Shown here in pieces: positions 28,638 to 38,590 of a DNA stretch of 64,000 nucleotides (the first letter of the stretch is position 1; every line of letters begins with the position of its first letter). Position numbers and translations under genes: made by a program. The notes under the pieces were generated by a model that made no database searches, was not told the origin of the DNA, and saw nothing but the letters and a program-made list of their open reading frames with translations. The stretch spans positions 1 to 64,000 of the forward strand of contig NZ_GL883865.1 of the NCBI RefSeq assembly GCF_000205165.1, in the 5' to 3' direction. The stretch comes from Paraprevotella xylaniphila YIT 11841 (GTDB taxonomy: Bacteria > Bacteroidota > Bacteroidia > Bacteroidales > Bacteroidaceae).

Positions 28638-31538
28638 ATGAAACGTTGGATTACCTTCCTATTTATATTCTATGCCGTTTTATCCGCTGCCGTGGCTCAA
28701 AACAAACCGACACGGTTTGATGTATGGGGACAAGTTTTGGATGCAAATACGCATGGTATCTTGTCGGGAGTGAAAGTTTCTCTGTTAAGCCAAGACAGCG
28801 TTTGTATCGGAACGGTAACTTCTTTCGACAATGGCATCACCAACAACAATTACCAAATAGGAAATGTACCGGGTTCGGGAAATTATATACTACACCTTGA
28901 AAAAAAAGGATATACCTCCATATATAAGAACGTGACCTTAAAATATCATAAATCACGAAGACCTACTGTTATTTTAGATGCCATCCCGATGCACAGGGAA
29001 ATGGTACGCAAACTGAAAGAAGTTAAAGTGACCGCCACATTGGTCAAAATGGTGATGAAAAAAGACACGGTGGTATTTAATGCGGATGCTTTCCAACTGG
29101 CTGAAGGTTCCATGTTGGATCAATTGGTGGCCCGGTTGCCCGGAGTGGAGCTTCGTGGCAACGGACAGATTTATGTGAACGGCAGATTTGTCAGCAGTTT
29201 GCTTTTGAATGGGGAGGATTTTTTTAAGGGAGATCCTTCCATTGCTTTGCAAAACCTGCCGGCTTATACGGTAAACCAGATTAAAGTCTATGAGAAACAA
29301 AGCGACAGGGACAAAGCCATGGGGTTGGAAAAAAGAGGGGAACAACCGTTGGTCATGGATGTCAACTTGAAAAAACAATATAGTGTGGGATGGATGGCCA
29401 ATGTGGATGCCGGAGGAGGCATAGAAGACCGATATAGCGCCAAACTGTTCGGACTTCGCTTTTCGCCCCGTACAAGACTGACCGTATACGGGAATCTCAA
29501 CAACATTACGGATTTGAGCAGTCCGGACGGTAACGGCAATTGGAACTCCAATGTGAATCCGGTGGGTACCATCGACCGGCATAGCGGAGGAATAGACCTT
29601 TTATTGCAGGACAAAGAGAAAAAAATCAAGACGACACATAGTTTAAGCGTTGTACACAACAAAGAGGATATTGACATGAACCAAAACTCCACTACGTTCT
29701 TTCAATCCGGAAACGTGTATCAGCGTAAAGAATGGAATACGCAACAGGAAAAATGGTATGTTAAATTCAACAACTCTTTCCAGTATATTCCCCGGTATGG
29801 TTTCTACTTTACAGTCAGTCCTTACGTAAACTATAGTAAAGAAGAATATGACAGTTGGACAAGAAGTGCGGACATGGAAGCAAACATCAGCGAAAGATAT
29901 AAAGGAGAAGCCTTGGACAGCCTTTTCTCTCCAACGGCTTCACGCGAATATACGAAAAACCTAATCAATAAGCTTCGGAGTTGGGAAGACGAAAAAAAAT
30001 CCTTTCTATCAGGTGGAGCAAATTTCTATTTGGCTTTCAGGCCTAAAAAGTTCAATAGGGATTTCCTTGAAGTTTCTGGCGGATACCAATATATGGATTA
30101 TGACTATGCCAACAAATACCGATATGAGATGTCGTACTGGAATAAGGGAAACAATACCGGCAATGAACGGAAAACCAAATATTACATGGATAATTACCGG
30201 AATTCCAGTTTCAATTACAGGGCGACTTACAGTTTGCTTTCCAGTTTTGAACGCCATTACCTGAATATTCCTTTTGAATATAGTTTTATATATAATCACA
30301 GGAATTCCGAACGTCCGTTTTATGATATTACGGACTCGACATTATGGGCGCATGAGGTGGACCAGTTGTCTTCTTTAAGGGGGAGCCTGACGCAATACAT
30401 GGATTGGACCAACAGTTTCTTTTCTAAAAACGAGACTTACACTCATATCCCGAAGCTCGTGGTTTATTATGCATGGAAAGACCACAAAAATGAAGATAAA
30501 TTATGGGTGCAGGCAGAGCTACCGGTCAATATCGTGCAAGAAAACCTGGATTACCGGCGGAATGTCGTGGACACGGCAATGAACCGCAGAACCGCTTTTT
30601 TCAATCCAAGGTTGTTCATGATTTATTACCCGGACGAAAACAACCGGCAATACAATCAACTAAAATTTGATTACAGGTATAATTCATGGGCGCAGAATCT
30701 GACCTATAAAATAAATTACATGGATACTTCCAATCCGTTGGAAGTATGGATGACGAATCCCAACCTGCCCGACAGCCACAGCCATTTCGTGGGGTTTGAC
30801 TACAATTGGGGCATACCGGAAAAACAACTCCGGGTCTTTTTCTATTCAAATTATACCTACCGGATGAATTCCCTATGCCAGTCTATGACCTACGATGCTG
30901 CGACCGGTATACGCACTTATAGGCCGGAAACCGTGAACGGGAACTGGTATTACTATGGTGGATTCAACACTGTGGCACCGATTGACAAAAAAAGATGGTT
31001 CTATTTTTCCAATTTTACAGACTGGACATATAGCCACAATGTGGATTACCTCAGCCTGAACAATCAAAGCAGCATACGCAATATTGTATACAAGGCGACC
31101 GTAAAGGAATCCTTGCGTTTGGACTTCCGGAAAGACAAGCTGTTTCTCGGGTTGAGGGGGAACTTCTATTGGACGAATGCCAAGGGGAAGAATATTTCCA
31201 CCATCAACACGTTTGATTACAGCTACGGGTTGAACGGGAACTGGGAACTTCCTGCCGGTTTCGGACTTAGCGGAGACCTGATGATGTACAGCAGGCGTGG
31301 ACTTGAAACCAACCAACTGAACACGGATGAGTTCTTGTGCAACCTCCATTTAAGCAAATCCGTACTTAAAGGCAAGCTGGTGTTCATGCTGGACGGTTTC
31401 GACATCTTCAACCAATTGTCCAACATACGTTACAACATCAACGCCCAAGGACAAACCGAGACGTATTATAATGTGGTCCAAAGATATGCCATGTTAAGGG
31501 TGGTATATAAATTCAACCGCGAACCGAAAAAGAAATAA
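28638..31538 (+). CDS. Outer-membrane beta-barrel protein (TonB-receptor-like), copy 1
   Basis: A 966-residue protein with signal peptide (1-20, MKRWITFLFIFYAVLSAAVA). A carboxypeptidase-regulatory-like beta-sandwich (about 28-110), a plug-like domain (LDQLVARLPGVEL, INGRF-type VNGRFVSSLLLNGEDFF, LKKQYSVGW; about 125-255) and a large aromatic-rich barrel typical of OMP_b-brl_3 follow. The final residues are FNREPKKK rather than a terminal aromatic. It precedes a full-length paralogue by 3 bases. In a RiPP cluster it may export the product across the outer membrane or take it back up; both are inference. Confidence 0.85.
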   Translation: MKRWITFLFIFYAVLSAAVAQNKPTRFDVWGQVLDANTHGILSGVKVSLLSQDSVCIGTVTSFDNGITNNNYQIGNVPGSGNYILHLEKKGYTSIYKNVTLKYHKSRRPTVILDAIPMHREMVRKLKEVKVTATLVKMVMKKDTVVFNADAFQLAEGSMLDQLVARLPGVELRGNGQIYVNGRFVSSLLLNGEDFFKGDPSIALQNLPAYTVNQIKVYEKQSDRDKAMGLEKRGEQPLVMDVNLKKQYSVGWMANVDAGGGIEDRYSAKLFGLRFSPRTRLTVYGNLNNITDLSSPDGNGNWNSNVNPVGTIDRHSGGIDLLLQDKEKKIKTTHSLSVVHNKEDIDMNQNSTTFFQSGNVYQRKEWNTQQEKWYVKFNNSFQYIPRYGFYFTVSPYVNYSKEEYDSWTRSADMEANISERYKGEALDSLFSPTASREYTKNLINKLRSWEDEKKSFLSGGANFYLAFRPKKFNRDFLEVSGGYQYMDYDYANKYRYEMSYWNKGNNTGNERKTKYYMDNYRNSSFNYRATYSLLSSFERHYLNIPFEYSFIYNHRNSERPFYDITDSTLWAHEVDQLSSLRGSLTQYMDWTNSFFSKNETYTHIPKLVVYYAWKDHKNEDKLWVQAELPVNIVQENLDYRRNVVDTAMNRRTAFFNPRLFMIYYPDENNRQYNQLKFDYRYNSWAQNLTYKINYMDTSNPLEVWMTNPNLPDSHSHFVGFDYNWGIPEKQLRVFFYSNYTYRMNSLCQSMTYDAATGIRTYRPETVNGNWYYYGGFNTVAPIDKKRWFYFSNFTDWTYSHNVDYLSLNNQSSIRNIVYKATVKESLRLDFRKDKLFLGLRGNFYWTNAKGKNISTINTFDYSYGLNGNWELPAGFGLSGDLMMYSRRGLETNQLNTDEFLCNLHLSKSVLKGKLVFMLDGFDIFNQLSNIRYNINAQGQTETYYNVVQRYAMLRVVYKFNREPKKK

Positions 31539-31541
31539 TTT

Positions 31542-34430
31542 ATGAAAAAATATAGGATTGCTTTTCTATTTGCCTTATGCAGCTCCACGGTTTCCGCACA
31601 GCAAACCCCATACCAGCTATGGGGGGCTGTACGTGATGCCTTTACAAGAGAATCCATTCGCGATGTCCACTTAACCTTAATGACCCCAGACAGCGTGGAA
31701 ATCGTAAAAGATGTATCTGTTGGAAGCACTCCGGGAAGTCCCAATTTCACTGTAACCGACATACCCGGAAGCGGAACGTATATTTTACGCTGTGAAAAAG
31801 AAGGCTACACCACCATAGACACCCCGGTCAAATTAAAATATAGCCGTTTACGGCAGACCCGCGTATTCTTAGACAAAGACATACTAATGACCAAAGAAAT
31901 GACTCGCAAACTAAAAGAAGTGGAAGTGAAAGCCACTTTAGTGAAAATGGTCATGAAAGGCGATACCATGGTATACAATGCAGCGGCTTTCCAATTGGCA
32001 CAAGGCTCCATGTTGGACGAATTGGTACGTCAACTGCCCGGTGTGCGATTGGAAAACGGGCAAATCACCGTAAACGGACGTTTCGTGAGCAGCCTGATGC
32101 TCAACGGGGAGGACTTTTTCAAGGGTAATCCTAAAATAGCCTTGGACAACCTGCCGGCCTATATGGTGGACAAGGTAAAGGTGTATGAACGGCAAAACGA
32201 CCGTGACAGGGCTTTAGGTATAAAAAAAATGGGTGAGGAGCCTTTGGTAATGGACGTGAACCTGAAAAAACAATACAGCATCGGTTGGATAGCCAACGCT
32301 GACGCGGGATATGGCACGGACGACCGGTATGGGGCACGTTTCTTCGGTTTGCGTTTTTCTCCCCAAACCCGTTTGTCCCTATATGGAAACTTTAATAACA
32401 TCAACGACATGCGTACTTCTGATACATACGGGAATTGGAATGGAGGAAGCGTCCCTGAAGGCACTACCGACCGCCAGTCCGGTGGCATGGACTTGTTAGT
32501 AAAAGACAAAGAAGGACAGTATAAGCTGACCGGCACGCTCACCGCCTACCATCAGAAGGAAGAAAAAGACATGCAACGCCTCTCCACTACATTCTTTTCC
32601 AATGGGGATATTTATAACCGTACATCGAATTCCTTTAGGAACAGGCAATGGTATATAAATCCCTATATCGACTTACAACTCACTCCTAAGAAAGGTTTGT
32701 TCTTCAGGATCAACCCTTACGCAAGATACCAAAACAACCAAGGAAACGCATTGACCCGAAGTGCAGACTTCACGGAAAACATATACGAACATTACAAGGG
32801 AGAAGCCTTGGACAGCCTCTTTGCCCCCAATGCTTCGGAGGTTTACACCCGCATTTTGGTAAACCGCCTGATGAACAGCCAGGAATCAAAGGCATACCAA
32901 TTCAGCACAGGGAGCAGCATAGAACTTTCCACCAAAGGAGTGACCGGGAATGACAGGTTCACCATAAGAGGGAATTACAATTACAATAAAAACCGGAACA
33001 GGGATCTCCAACGGTATGATGCCTCTTATTGGAACCACGGTAGCCATACAGGCAACCAACGTACCGCCCAATACGGGGAAAACCATTACAAGAATGCCTA
33101 TTACGACTTGTTGGGCGAATATTCACTGGAGCTGGCCAACAAGAACATGGTGTGGCGGATTACACCGGGATATATGATAGACTACGCTTATCAAAATACA
33201 TCACGTCCTTTTTATACCTTGGACGCAAACGGAATGTGGGAATACGATGTAGACCAACTTTCGTCCATGAAAGACGGCTTGACCCAATACATTGACCTGC
33301 AAAACAGCTTTTACTCCACCCGTAGGACTTGGGCACACAATGCATTCGTGAACCTGCAATACTCCATTTTAGAAAACAACAATGAAAAACTATGGCTGTA
33401 TGTGAGATTTCCCATGCGCATGGCTACCGAGAAGTTAGATTACCAACGGGAACGGACGGACACCCTGCTACGGAGGCATCTGAATTTCTTTGAACCGGAT
33501 TTGAAGTTAAAATACTATCCGAAAGCAGAAAACCGGGACATATTTTTCATCTTGAACTACCGGCTTACCCATTCCGCACCGGATTTGTCTTACAACATAA
33601 ACTATCGGGATGATGCCACACCCTTGGTAGTCCGCCTGACTAATCCGGGGTTGAAAAACGCGCATAACCACAATCTCTACACATCTTACAATTGGGGGGA
33701 CTGGAAAAAGCAAAGGTTCTTCTATACTGCCCTGTACTATAATTTGAGACTCAATGCCCTTGCGCAATCACTCACCTACGACCGGATGACAGGAATCCGG
33801 ACTTACCGGCCAGAAAACGTCAACGGGAACTGGAACATCGGGGGTACGTTCAGTACCACCACGGCATTAGACAAGGAAAAGCTCTTCACCTTAGTGACTT
33901 ACACCAACTGGGGCTACAACCATAGTGTGGATTTCCTGAATCTGGATGATGCGGAACACAGCATCCGTAACACGGTCAACAATACCACGTTGGGAGAAAG
34001 CCTGAATTGTGAGTTCCGCAAAAACGGATACTTTGCCGGGTTGAGAGGAAACTTCAACTGGTCAAGGGCGAAAGGAGCGAACATACGTACCATCGAAAGC
34101 TATAATTACAGCTATGGCATTACGGGAAAAGCCCCTTTGCCTTGGAATCTTGAAGTCAGTGCAGACTTGATGATGTACAGCCGGAGAGGGTATGAAAGCA
34201 ACTTGTTGAATACAGATGAGTTAGTGTGTAACATGCACCTGAGCAAATCTGTCCTGCGTGGCAATCTGGTATTCATGATAGACGGCTTCGACTTGTTCAA
34301 ACAACTGTCTAATGTGCGTTATAACGTCAATGCACAGGGGCAGACAGAAACCTACTACAATGTCATGCCACGCTACTTCATGTTCCACGTGATGTATAAA
34401 CTGAACCGAGAACCGAAAAAGAAAAACTGA
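31542..34430 (+). CDS. Outer-membrane beta-barrel protein (TonB-receptor-like), copy 2
   Basis: A 962-residue paralogue of the preceding protein with the same signal peptide type, regulatory-like domain, plug and barrel, and the same ending LNREPKKK. Shared segments include VNGRFVSSLMLNGEDFFKG, MDVNLKKQYSIGWIANADAG and YKGEALDSLFAPNAS. The two genes probably arose by tandem duplication and have diverged along the whole length. Keeping two copies suggests heteromeric pores or one barrel per precursor peptide. Confidence 0.85.
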   Translation: MKKYRIAFLFALCSSTVSAQQTPYQLWGAVRDAFTRESIRDVHLTLMTPDSVEIVKDVSVGSTPGSPNFTVTDIPGSGTYILRCEKEGYTTIDTPVKLKYSRLRQTRVFLDKDILMTKEMTRKLKEVEVKATLVKMVMKGDTMVYNAAAFQLAQGSMLDELVRQLPGVRLENGQITVNGRFVSSLMLNGEDFFKGNPKIALDNLPAYMVDKVKVYERQNDRDRALGIKKMGEEPLVMDVNLKKQYSIGWIANADAGYGTDDRYGARFFGLRFSPQTRLSLYGNFNNINDMRTSDTYGNWNGGSVPEGTTDRQSGGMDLLVKDKEGQYKLTGTLTAYHQKEEKDMQRLSTTFFSNGDIYNRTSNSFRNRQWYINPYIDLQLTPKKGLFFRINPYARYQNNQGNALTRSADFTENIYEHYKGEALDSLFAPNASEVYTRILVNRLMNSQESKAYQFSTGSSIELSTKGVTGNDRFTIRGNYNYNKNRNRDLQRYDASYWNHGSHTGNQRTAQYGENHYKNAYYDLLGEYSLELANKNMVWRITPGYMIDYAYQNTSRPFYTLDANGMWEYDVDQLSSMKDGLTQYIDLQNSFYSTRRTWAHNAFVNLQYSILENNNEKLWLYVRFPMRMATEKLDYQRERTDTLLRRHLNFFEPDLKLKYYPKAENRDIFFILNYRLTHSAPDLSYNINYRDDATPLVVRLTNPGLKNAHNHNLYTSYNWGDWKKQRFFYTALYYNLRLNALAQSLTYDRMTGIRTYRPENVNGNWNIGGTFSTTTALDKEKLFTLVTYTNWGYNHSVDFLNLDDAEHSIRNTVNNTTLGESLNCEFRKNGYFAGLRGNFNWSRAKGANIRTIESYNYSYGITGKAPLPWNLEVSADLMMYSRRGYESNLLNTDELVCNMHLSKSVLRGNLVFMIDGFDLFKQLSNVRYNVNAQGQTETYYNVMPRYFMFHVMYKLNREPKKKN

Positions 34431-34435
34431 CGAAT

Positions 34436-35977
34436 ATGAAACATGCCATTCTGATTATCGCTTACCATCAGGCGGATTTCATCAAACGCTGCATAGATAA
34501 TTTCGATGACGACTTTCTGGTCTTCATCCATTGGGACAAGAGGGCGGAACTTACGGAGACCGACCAAGCCATGCTGGCCGGGCATCCCCGCGTGAAATTC
34601 TTGGGGAAAGACTATCCGGTGAACTGGGGAAGCTACGGATTGGTACGGGTAACGCTATTGCTCTGCCGGGAGGCGATGAAACACGGAGATGTGGAGTATT
34701 TCCACCTTATCAGTGATGCGGACATGCTGACGCGCAATGCAGCCTGCTTCAAACATTTTTTCCAAATACACAAAGGGGAAAACTTCATGGAATACGGCAA
34801 GTACAATTCCGAAAGCGGAACTTTCGACGAGGAGTGTTTCCAGAAAATGACGCTGTTCCACCGCACGGAGAAATATAACCTGAGAGACCAAGAGGAACAT
34901 AAACGTTATGCTGCAGAATTGGAAGAGCAACGGAAAAGCAACAAACGCCGCCCCTTACCCGGCATTCCGCTTTACGGAGGACCGGCGTGGTGGAGCCTGA
35001 CCCGGGAATGCGTGGCATATCTGTTGGAGAAAGAAGACTATATCGAACAACTTTATACCGACACGCTCCTGCCCGACGAGATGTTTACCCAGACGTTGCT
35101 GATGAATTCCCCGTTCGCTTCCACAGTGGTCAACAAACATCTGCGTTACATCTGTTGGGAGCATCGGAACGGCAACCGTCCTGCCGTGTTGGATGAAAGT
35201 GACTTTGCACGGGTTCTGCGGGGGGATTTCTTCTTTGCCCGTAAAGTGGACCCGGAAGGGGTATCAAAACCGTTTGTTCGTCTGGTAGACGAAATCTGCC
35301 TGCATGCCCCGTTCATAGCCGACGGGACGAAAGAGACGTGGGAAAGCCTGTTGGATACAATCCATTCCTTCCTGTATGCCAAACGGGACATATATAAGGT
35401 ACGGGGATACCGGTACGGCACCATCGGCGTATGGATATTCTTGTACTTATATGGGAAACTGAGGCATTCGCCTTTCGACCTTCCGGCTTATCTGGAACAG
35501 ACTGCCGAGGTGTGGGAGGAGGACTTGGACACGGAAACGCCTTCTGAGGAGTGGGGATTCCTGGGCATGGCCGTCTGCATGGAATACCTGTACCAATTCA
35601 TGGACTGTTCCCTGTTGGACGTGGCATTGGACGAAGTGAACGACTACGCCTATAATTACCTGTGCAACATGGGGACGGAGGAAATAGACGAGGAATGGAG
35701 GGCTTCTTTCCAAGCTTATTTCCATTACCGGGAAAAGAACGGGAGGCTCACGGAAACCGACCGCAAGGTATGGAATATCTTAAACAAGGAAAAAACGGCC
35801 TGTACTGCTGCCGCATGGACTTTCTCTTGTCCGGAAGAGGTGGCAGAAAGAATGAACCGTACCAGTTCGTTGGGGCTTTCCGGCTATGCCGGATTGGGAC
35901 TGGCGTTATTGGCCAAAATCACAGGAAAAGAACAGGCTGACTGGTGGCCTTTGCTTGACCTCATCCAAAAACAATGA
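34436..35977 (+). CDS. Fusion: GT14-like glycosyltransferase and LanC-like domain
   Basis: A 513-residue protein. Residues 1 to about 300 match the core-2/I-branching GnT and peptide O-xylosyltransferase family (GT14): HAILIIAYHQADFIKRCI, FIHWDKRAE, DYPVNWGSYGLVRVTLLL, FHLISDADML and GGPAWWSLTRECVAYLLE. The remainder (about 315-513) is LanC-like helical (GTIGVWIFLYLYGKLRHSPF, WGFLGMAVCMEYLYQ, GLSGYAGLGLALL) without zinc ligands. Since the cluster also makes UDP-xylose, a peptide xylosyltransferase is an attractive reading, but GlcNAc transfer is equally allowed by family. It starts 5 bases after the second barrel gene. Confidence 0.82.
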   Translation: MKHAILIIAYHQADFIKRCIDNFDDDFLVFIHWDKRAELTETDQAMLAGHPRVKFLGKDYPVNWGSYGLVRVTLLLCREAMKHGDVEYFHLISDADMLTRNAACFKHFFQIHKGENFMEYGKYNSESGTFDEECFQKMTLFHRTEKYNLRDQEEHKRYAAELEEQRKSNKRRPLPGIPLYGGPAWWSLTRECVAYLLEKEDYIEQLYTDTLLPDEMFTQTLLMNSPFASTVVNKHLRYICWEHRNGNRPAVLDESDFARVLRGDFFFARKVDPEGVSKPFVRLVDEICLHAPFIADGTKETWESLLDTIHSFLYAKRDIYKVRGYRYGTIGVWIFLYLYGKLRHSPFDLPAYLEQTAEVWEEDLDTETPSEEWGFLGMAVCMEYLYQFMDCSLLDVALDEVNDYAYNYLCNMGTEEIDEEWRASFQAYFHYREKNGRLTETDRKVWNILNKEKTACTAAAWTFSCPEEVAERMNRTSSLGLSGYAGLGLALLAKITGKEQADWWPLLDLIQKQ

Positions 35978-35981
35978 AACG

Positions 35982-38165
35982 ATGAAATTCACCCGGCAGT
36001 TCGACCAAATGGATTGCGGCCCGGCTTGTGTCCGCATGCTGGCTGACGCCCACGGGCGCCAGTACCCCATATCCTATCTGCGTTCCTTGGCGCATTTGAG
36101 CCGGGAAGGGGTGAGCGTGGCCGGTATACGTGATGCCTTGGAACATATCGGGATGAGGTCTGCGTCTTTTGAGATGACGTTGGAACAACTGCGGGCCGAT
36201 TGCCCTTTACCGGCCATCTTGCATTGGGAACAGAACCATTTCGTGGTGTTGTACGATGTGCGGCAAAGCAAATGGAACGGCGCATGGAAGTATGCCGTGG
36301 CCAACCCTGCGTATGGGAAATATACTTTCTCGGAAAAGGAATTTTCCAAATATTGGTTGAACGGAGACAAGGGAATCGCCGTGGTGGCAGAACCGACCCC
36401 GGCATTTTACGAAAAGAAATCTGTCAAGGAGAAGCACAGTTTCCTGCAATTTATCAAGAAGTATGTATGGCCGTTCAGGAAAGAAATGGTGCAGTTGTCT
36501 TTCGGCATGCTGAGTGGCATCCTGCTTTCATTGGTAGCCCCTTTCCTTACGCAGGCCATGGTGGACAGCGGTATCGCCATGCGCGACATGGATGTCATCC
36601 GCAACCTCTTGTTTGCCCAGATAGCCCTGTTTATCGGTTCTTTCTCCATGGGGATGATCAGCAGCTGGGTGACCCTGTACATGGGGACGCGCATCAACAT
36701 CAACGTGCTCCACGACTATCTATGCAAGTTGCTGCAACTTCCCATGACTTTCTTTGAAACCAAGAGCGTGGGAGATTACCAACAGCGGATAGGCGACCAC
36801 GGAAGAATACAGGGATTTACCACGCAAGCCACCATGCAAACCCTTTTTTCACTGGTGTCATGTGCCGTATTGTTGGTCATTATCGGCTACTACAATATCA
36901 TCATTCTTACGGCCTACCTTCTCATTACGGGATTGAGCACGGCTTGGATGAGCTATTTTTTCAGGCTCCGCAAATCGCTTGATTATGAGCAGTTCCGCGT
37001 GGGAGTGAGGAACCAGAACAAGCTTTTTGAAATGATGAACGGCATTGTGGACATCAAAGTCAACACTTACGAGCAATACAAGATAGGGGAATGGAACGGG
37101 ATGCAGGAGGAACTATACCGTATGAGCCGTAAAAGTCTGCGGTTGGGACAAATACAAAACACGGGGTATACGGTCATTGGCCAAATACGGAATATTTTCA
37201 TCACGTTCTGGATTGCGGCCGAAGTGGTGCAGGGCAACCTTACGCTCGGTATGATGATGAGCATTTCCAGTATCATAGGACAGGTAAACGGCCCGCTGTC
37301 GCAGCTTATCGGGTTCCTGCAACAATACCAAGATGCCAAAATCAGTTTGGAACGTTCCGAAGAGGTCTATTTGTGCCAGAATGAAGACCGGGAGGACATG
37401 AAGGAACTCACGCCGGACCGGCCTCCGTTGGACATCCGTCTGGAAAACGTCACGTTCCGGTATACCGGCAGCATCGGAAAGGCCGCTTTGGAAAATATCA
37501 GTTTTACCATCCCTTCCGGAAAGATGACGGCCATCGTGGGAGAAAGTGGGAGCGGAAAGACCACGCTCATGAAACTGCTTTTGAAATTTTATACACCTAC
37601 GGAAGGGCATATACGGCTCGGAACAGATGATTTGGCGGATTACAAGGCTGAATCTGTCAGAAAGGCTTCGGGCATCGTCATGCAGGAAAACTTCATCTTT
37701 TCAGATACGATACAGAACAATATCACGATGGGGGAAGCATTCGACAGGAAACGGATGAACGAGGCTATTCGTGCGGCTTGCTTGGACGAATACATCGGAG
37801 GACTTCCTTTGGGCTTGCAGACTCATATAGGAGCCGAAGGCATAGGAGTAAGCGGGGGAGAGAAACAACGTATCATGATAGCGAGGGCTATTTACAAGAA
37901 TCCGCTTTACCTGATGATGGATGAAGCTACCAGTTCGCTGGATGCGGAGAATGAACACCGCATTACGGAAAACATAGGCCGTATATGCCGGGGGCGTACA
38001 TTGTTGGTCATCGCACACCGCCTGTCGACCGTGAAGAATGCCGACCATATCATCGTGCTGCGCCATGGTTGCGTGGTGGAATCCGGCACACACAAGGAAC
38101 TCGTGAGTAAGAAAGGGTATTATTGGGAATTAGTCAAAAACCAACTGGAACTGGCCGAATCATGA
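35982..38165 (+). CDS. C39-peptidase ABC exporter (leader cleavage and export)
   Basis: A 727-residue inner-membrane transporter. The N-terminal C39 peptidase (1-135) has the nucleophile Cys12 in QMDCGPACVRM and His86 in WEQNHFVVLYD. The third residue, usually Asp in a DPA motif, is Asn108 (ANPAYG). Six membrane helices span about 150-450. The ATPase has Walker A GESGSGKTT, signature GVSGGEKQR, and Walker B YLMMDEATSSLD. Such transporters cut after double glycine and export the core, matching the GG leaders of both precursors. Start 35982 places the protease at the N-terminus as usual. The stop overlaps the next ATG. Confidence 0.93.
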   Translation: MKFTRQFDQMDCGPACVRMLADAHGRQYPISYLRSLAHLSREGVSVAGIRDALEHIGMRSASFEMTLEQLRADCPLPAILHWEQNHFVVLYDVRQSKWNGAWKYAVANPAYGKYTFSEKEFSKYWLNGDKGIAVVAEPTPAFYEKKSVKEKHSFLQFIKKYVWPFRKEMVQLSFGMLSGILLSLVAPFLTQAMVDSGIAMRDMDVIRNLLFAQIALFIGSFSMGMISSWVTLYMGTRININVLHDYLCKLLQLPMTFFETKSVGDYQQRIGDHGRIQGFTTQATMQTLFSLVSCAVLLVIIGYYNIIILTAYLLITGLSTAWMSYFFRLRKSLDYEQFRVGVRNQNKLFEMMNGIVDIKVNTYEQYKIGEWNGMQEELYRMSRKSLRLGQIQNTGYTVIGQIRNIFITFWIAAEVVQGNLTLGMMMSISSIIGQVNGPLSQLIGFLQQYQDAKISLERSEEVYLCQNEDREDMKELTPDRPPLDIRLENVTFRYTGSIGKAALENISFTIPSGKMTAIVGESGSGKTTLMKLLLKFYTPTEGHIRLGTDDLADYKAESVRKASGIVMQENFIFSDTIQNNITMGEAFDRKRMNEAIRAACLDEYIGGLPLGLQTHIGAEGIGVSGGEKQRIMIARAIYKNPLYLMMDEATSSLDAENEHRITENIGRICRGRTLLVIAHRLSTVKNADHIIVLRHGCVVESGTHKELVSKKGYYWELVKNQLELAES

Positions 38166-38590
38166 AAGAGAGGAACACCATACATGCTTTTTTACTGCAC
38201 TACGGCATTTCTACCGTATTGTTATGTATGTTAGTGGCCATTGTCGTGATGTTGAACACGGTGGACATCAACCAGAAAGTAACGGCCGACCTCCTGAAGG
38301 AAAAAGGGGAATATAAGGCTTATGTGGTCAAAAACACTTATCTTTCCTTGGACAAGGGAGGCTCCCTGACCATAGATGCCATGGAGGGGAAGAAGCTGAC
38401 GTTTACCATACAGTCTGTCATGGAAGAACCGGATTATTATGTGGTCTGCATGACACCTGATGTCCGGACTGCCGTGGAAAAGGCTTTTGGAGGTAATTCC
38501 AAACTGTCCGGCTATGTCTATACCCATAAGGTGAAACTGTGGCATCTGGTATTTTCCAAAATCTCTTTAAACAAAAATACGTTATGGTGA
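38162..38590 (+). CDS. Short HlyD-like accessory protein of the exporter
   Basis: A 142-residue protein with one N-terminal membrane helix (about 14-34: ISTVLLCMLVAIVVMLNTV) and a beta-rich periplasmic part. The end, VYTHKVKLWHLVFSKISL, resembles the C-terminus of HlyD-type membrane fusion proteins, but the long coiled-coil and lipoyl domains are absent (usual length 300-450). Overlaps of 4 bases upstream (ATGA with the ABC gene) and 7 bases downstream show tight coupling. It probably links the ABC exporter to periplasmic partners. Confidence 0.65.
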   Translation: MKERNTIHAFLLHYGISTVLLCMLVAIVVMLNTVDINQKVTADLLKEKGEYKAYVVKNTYLSLDKGGSLTIDAMEGKKLTFTIQSVMEEPDYYVVCMTPDVRTAVEKAFGGNSKLSGYVYTHKVKLWHLVFSKISLNKNTLW

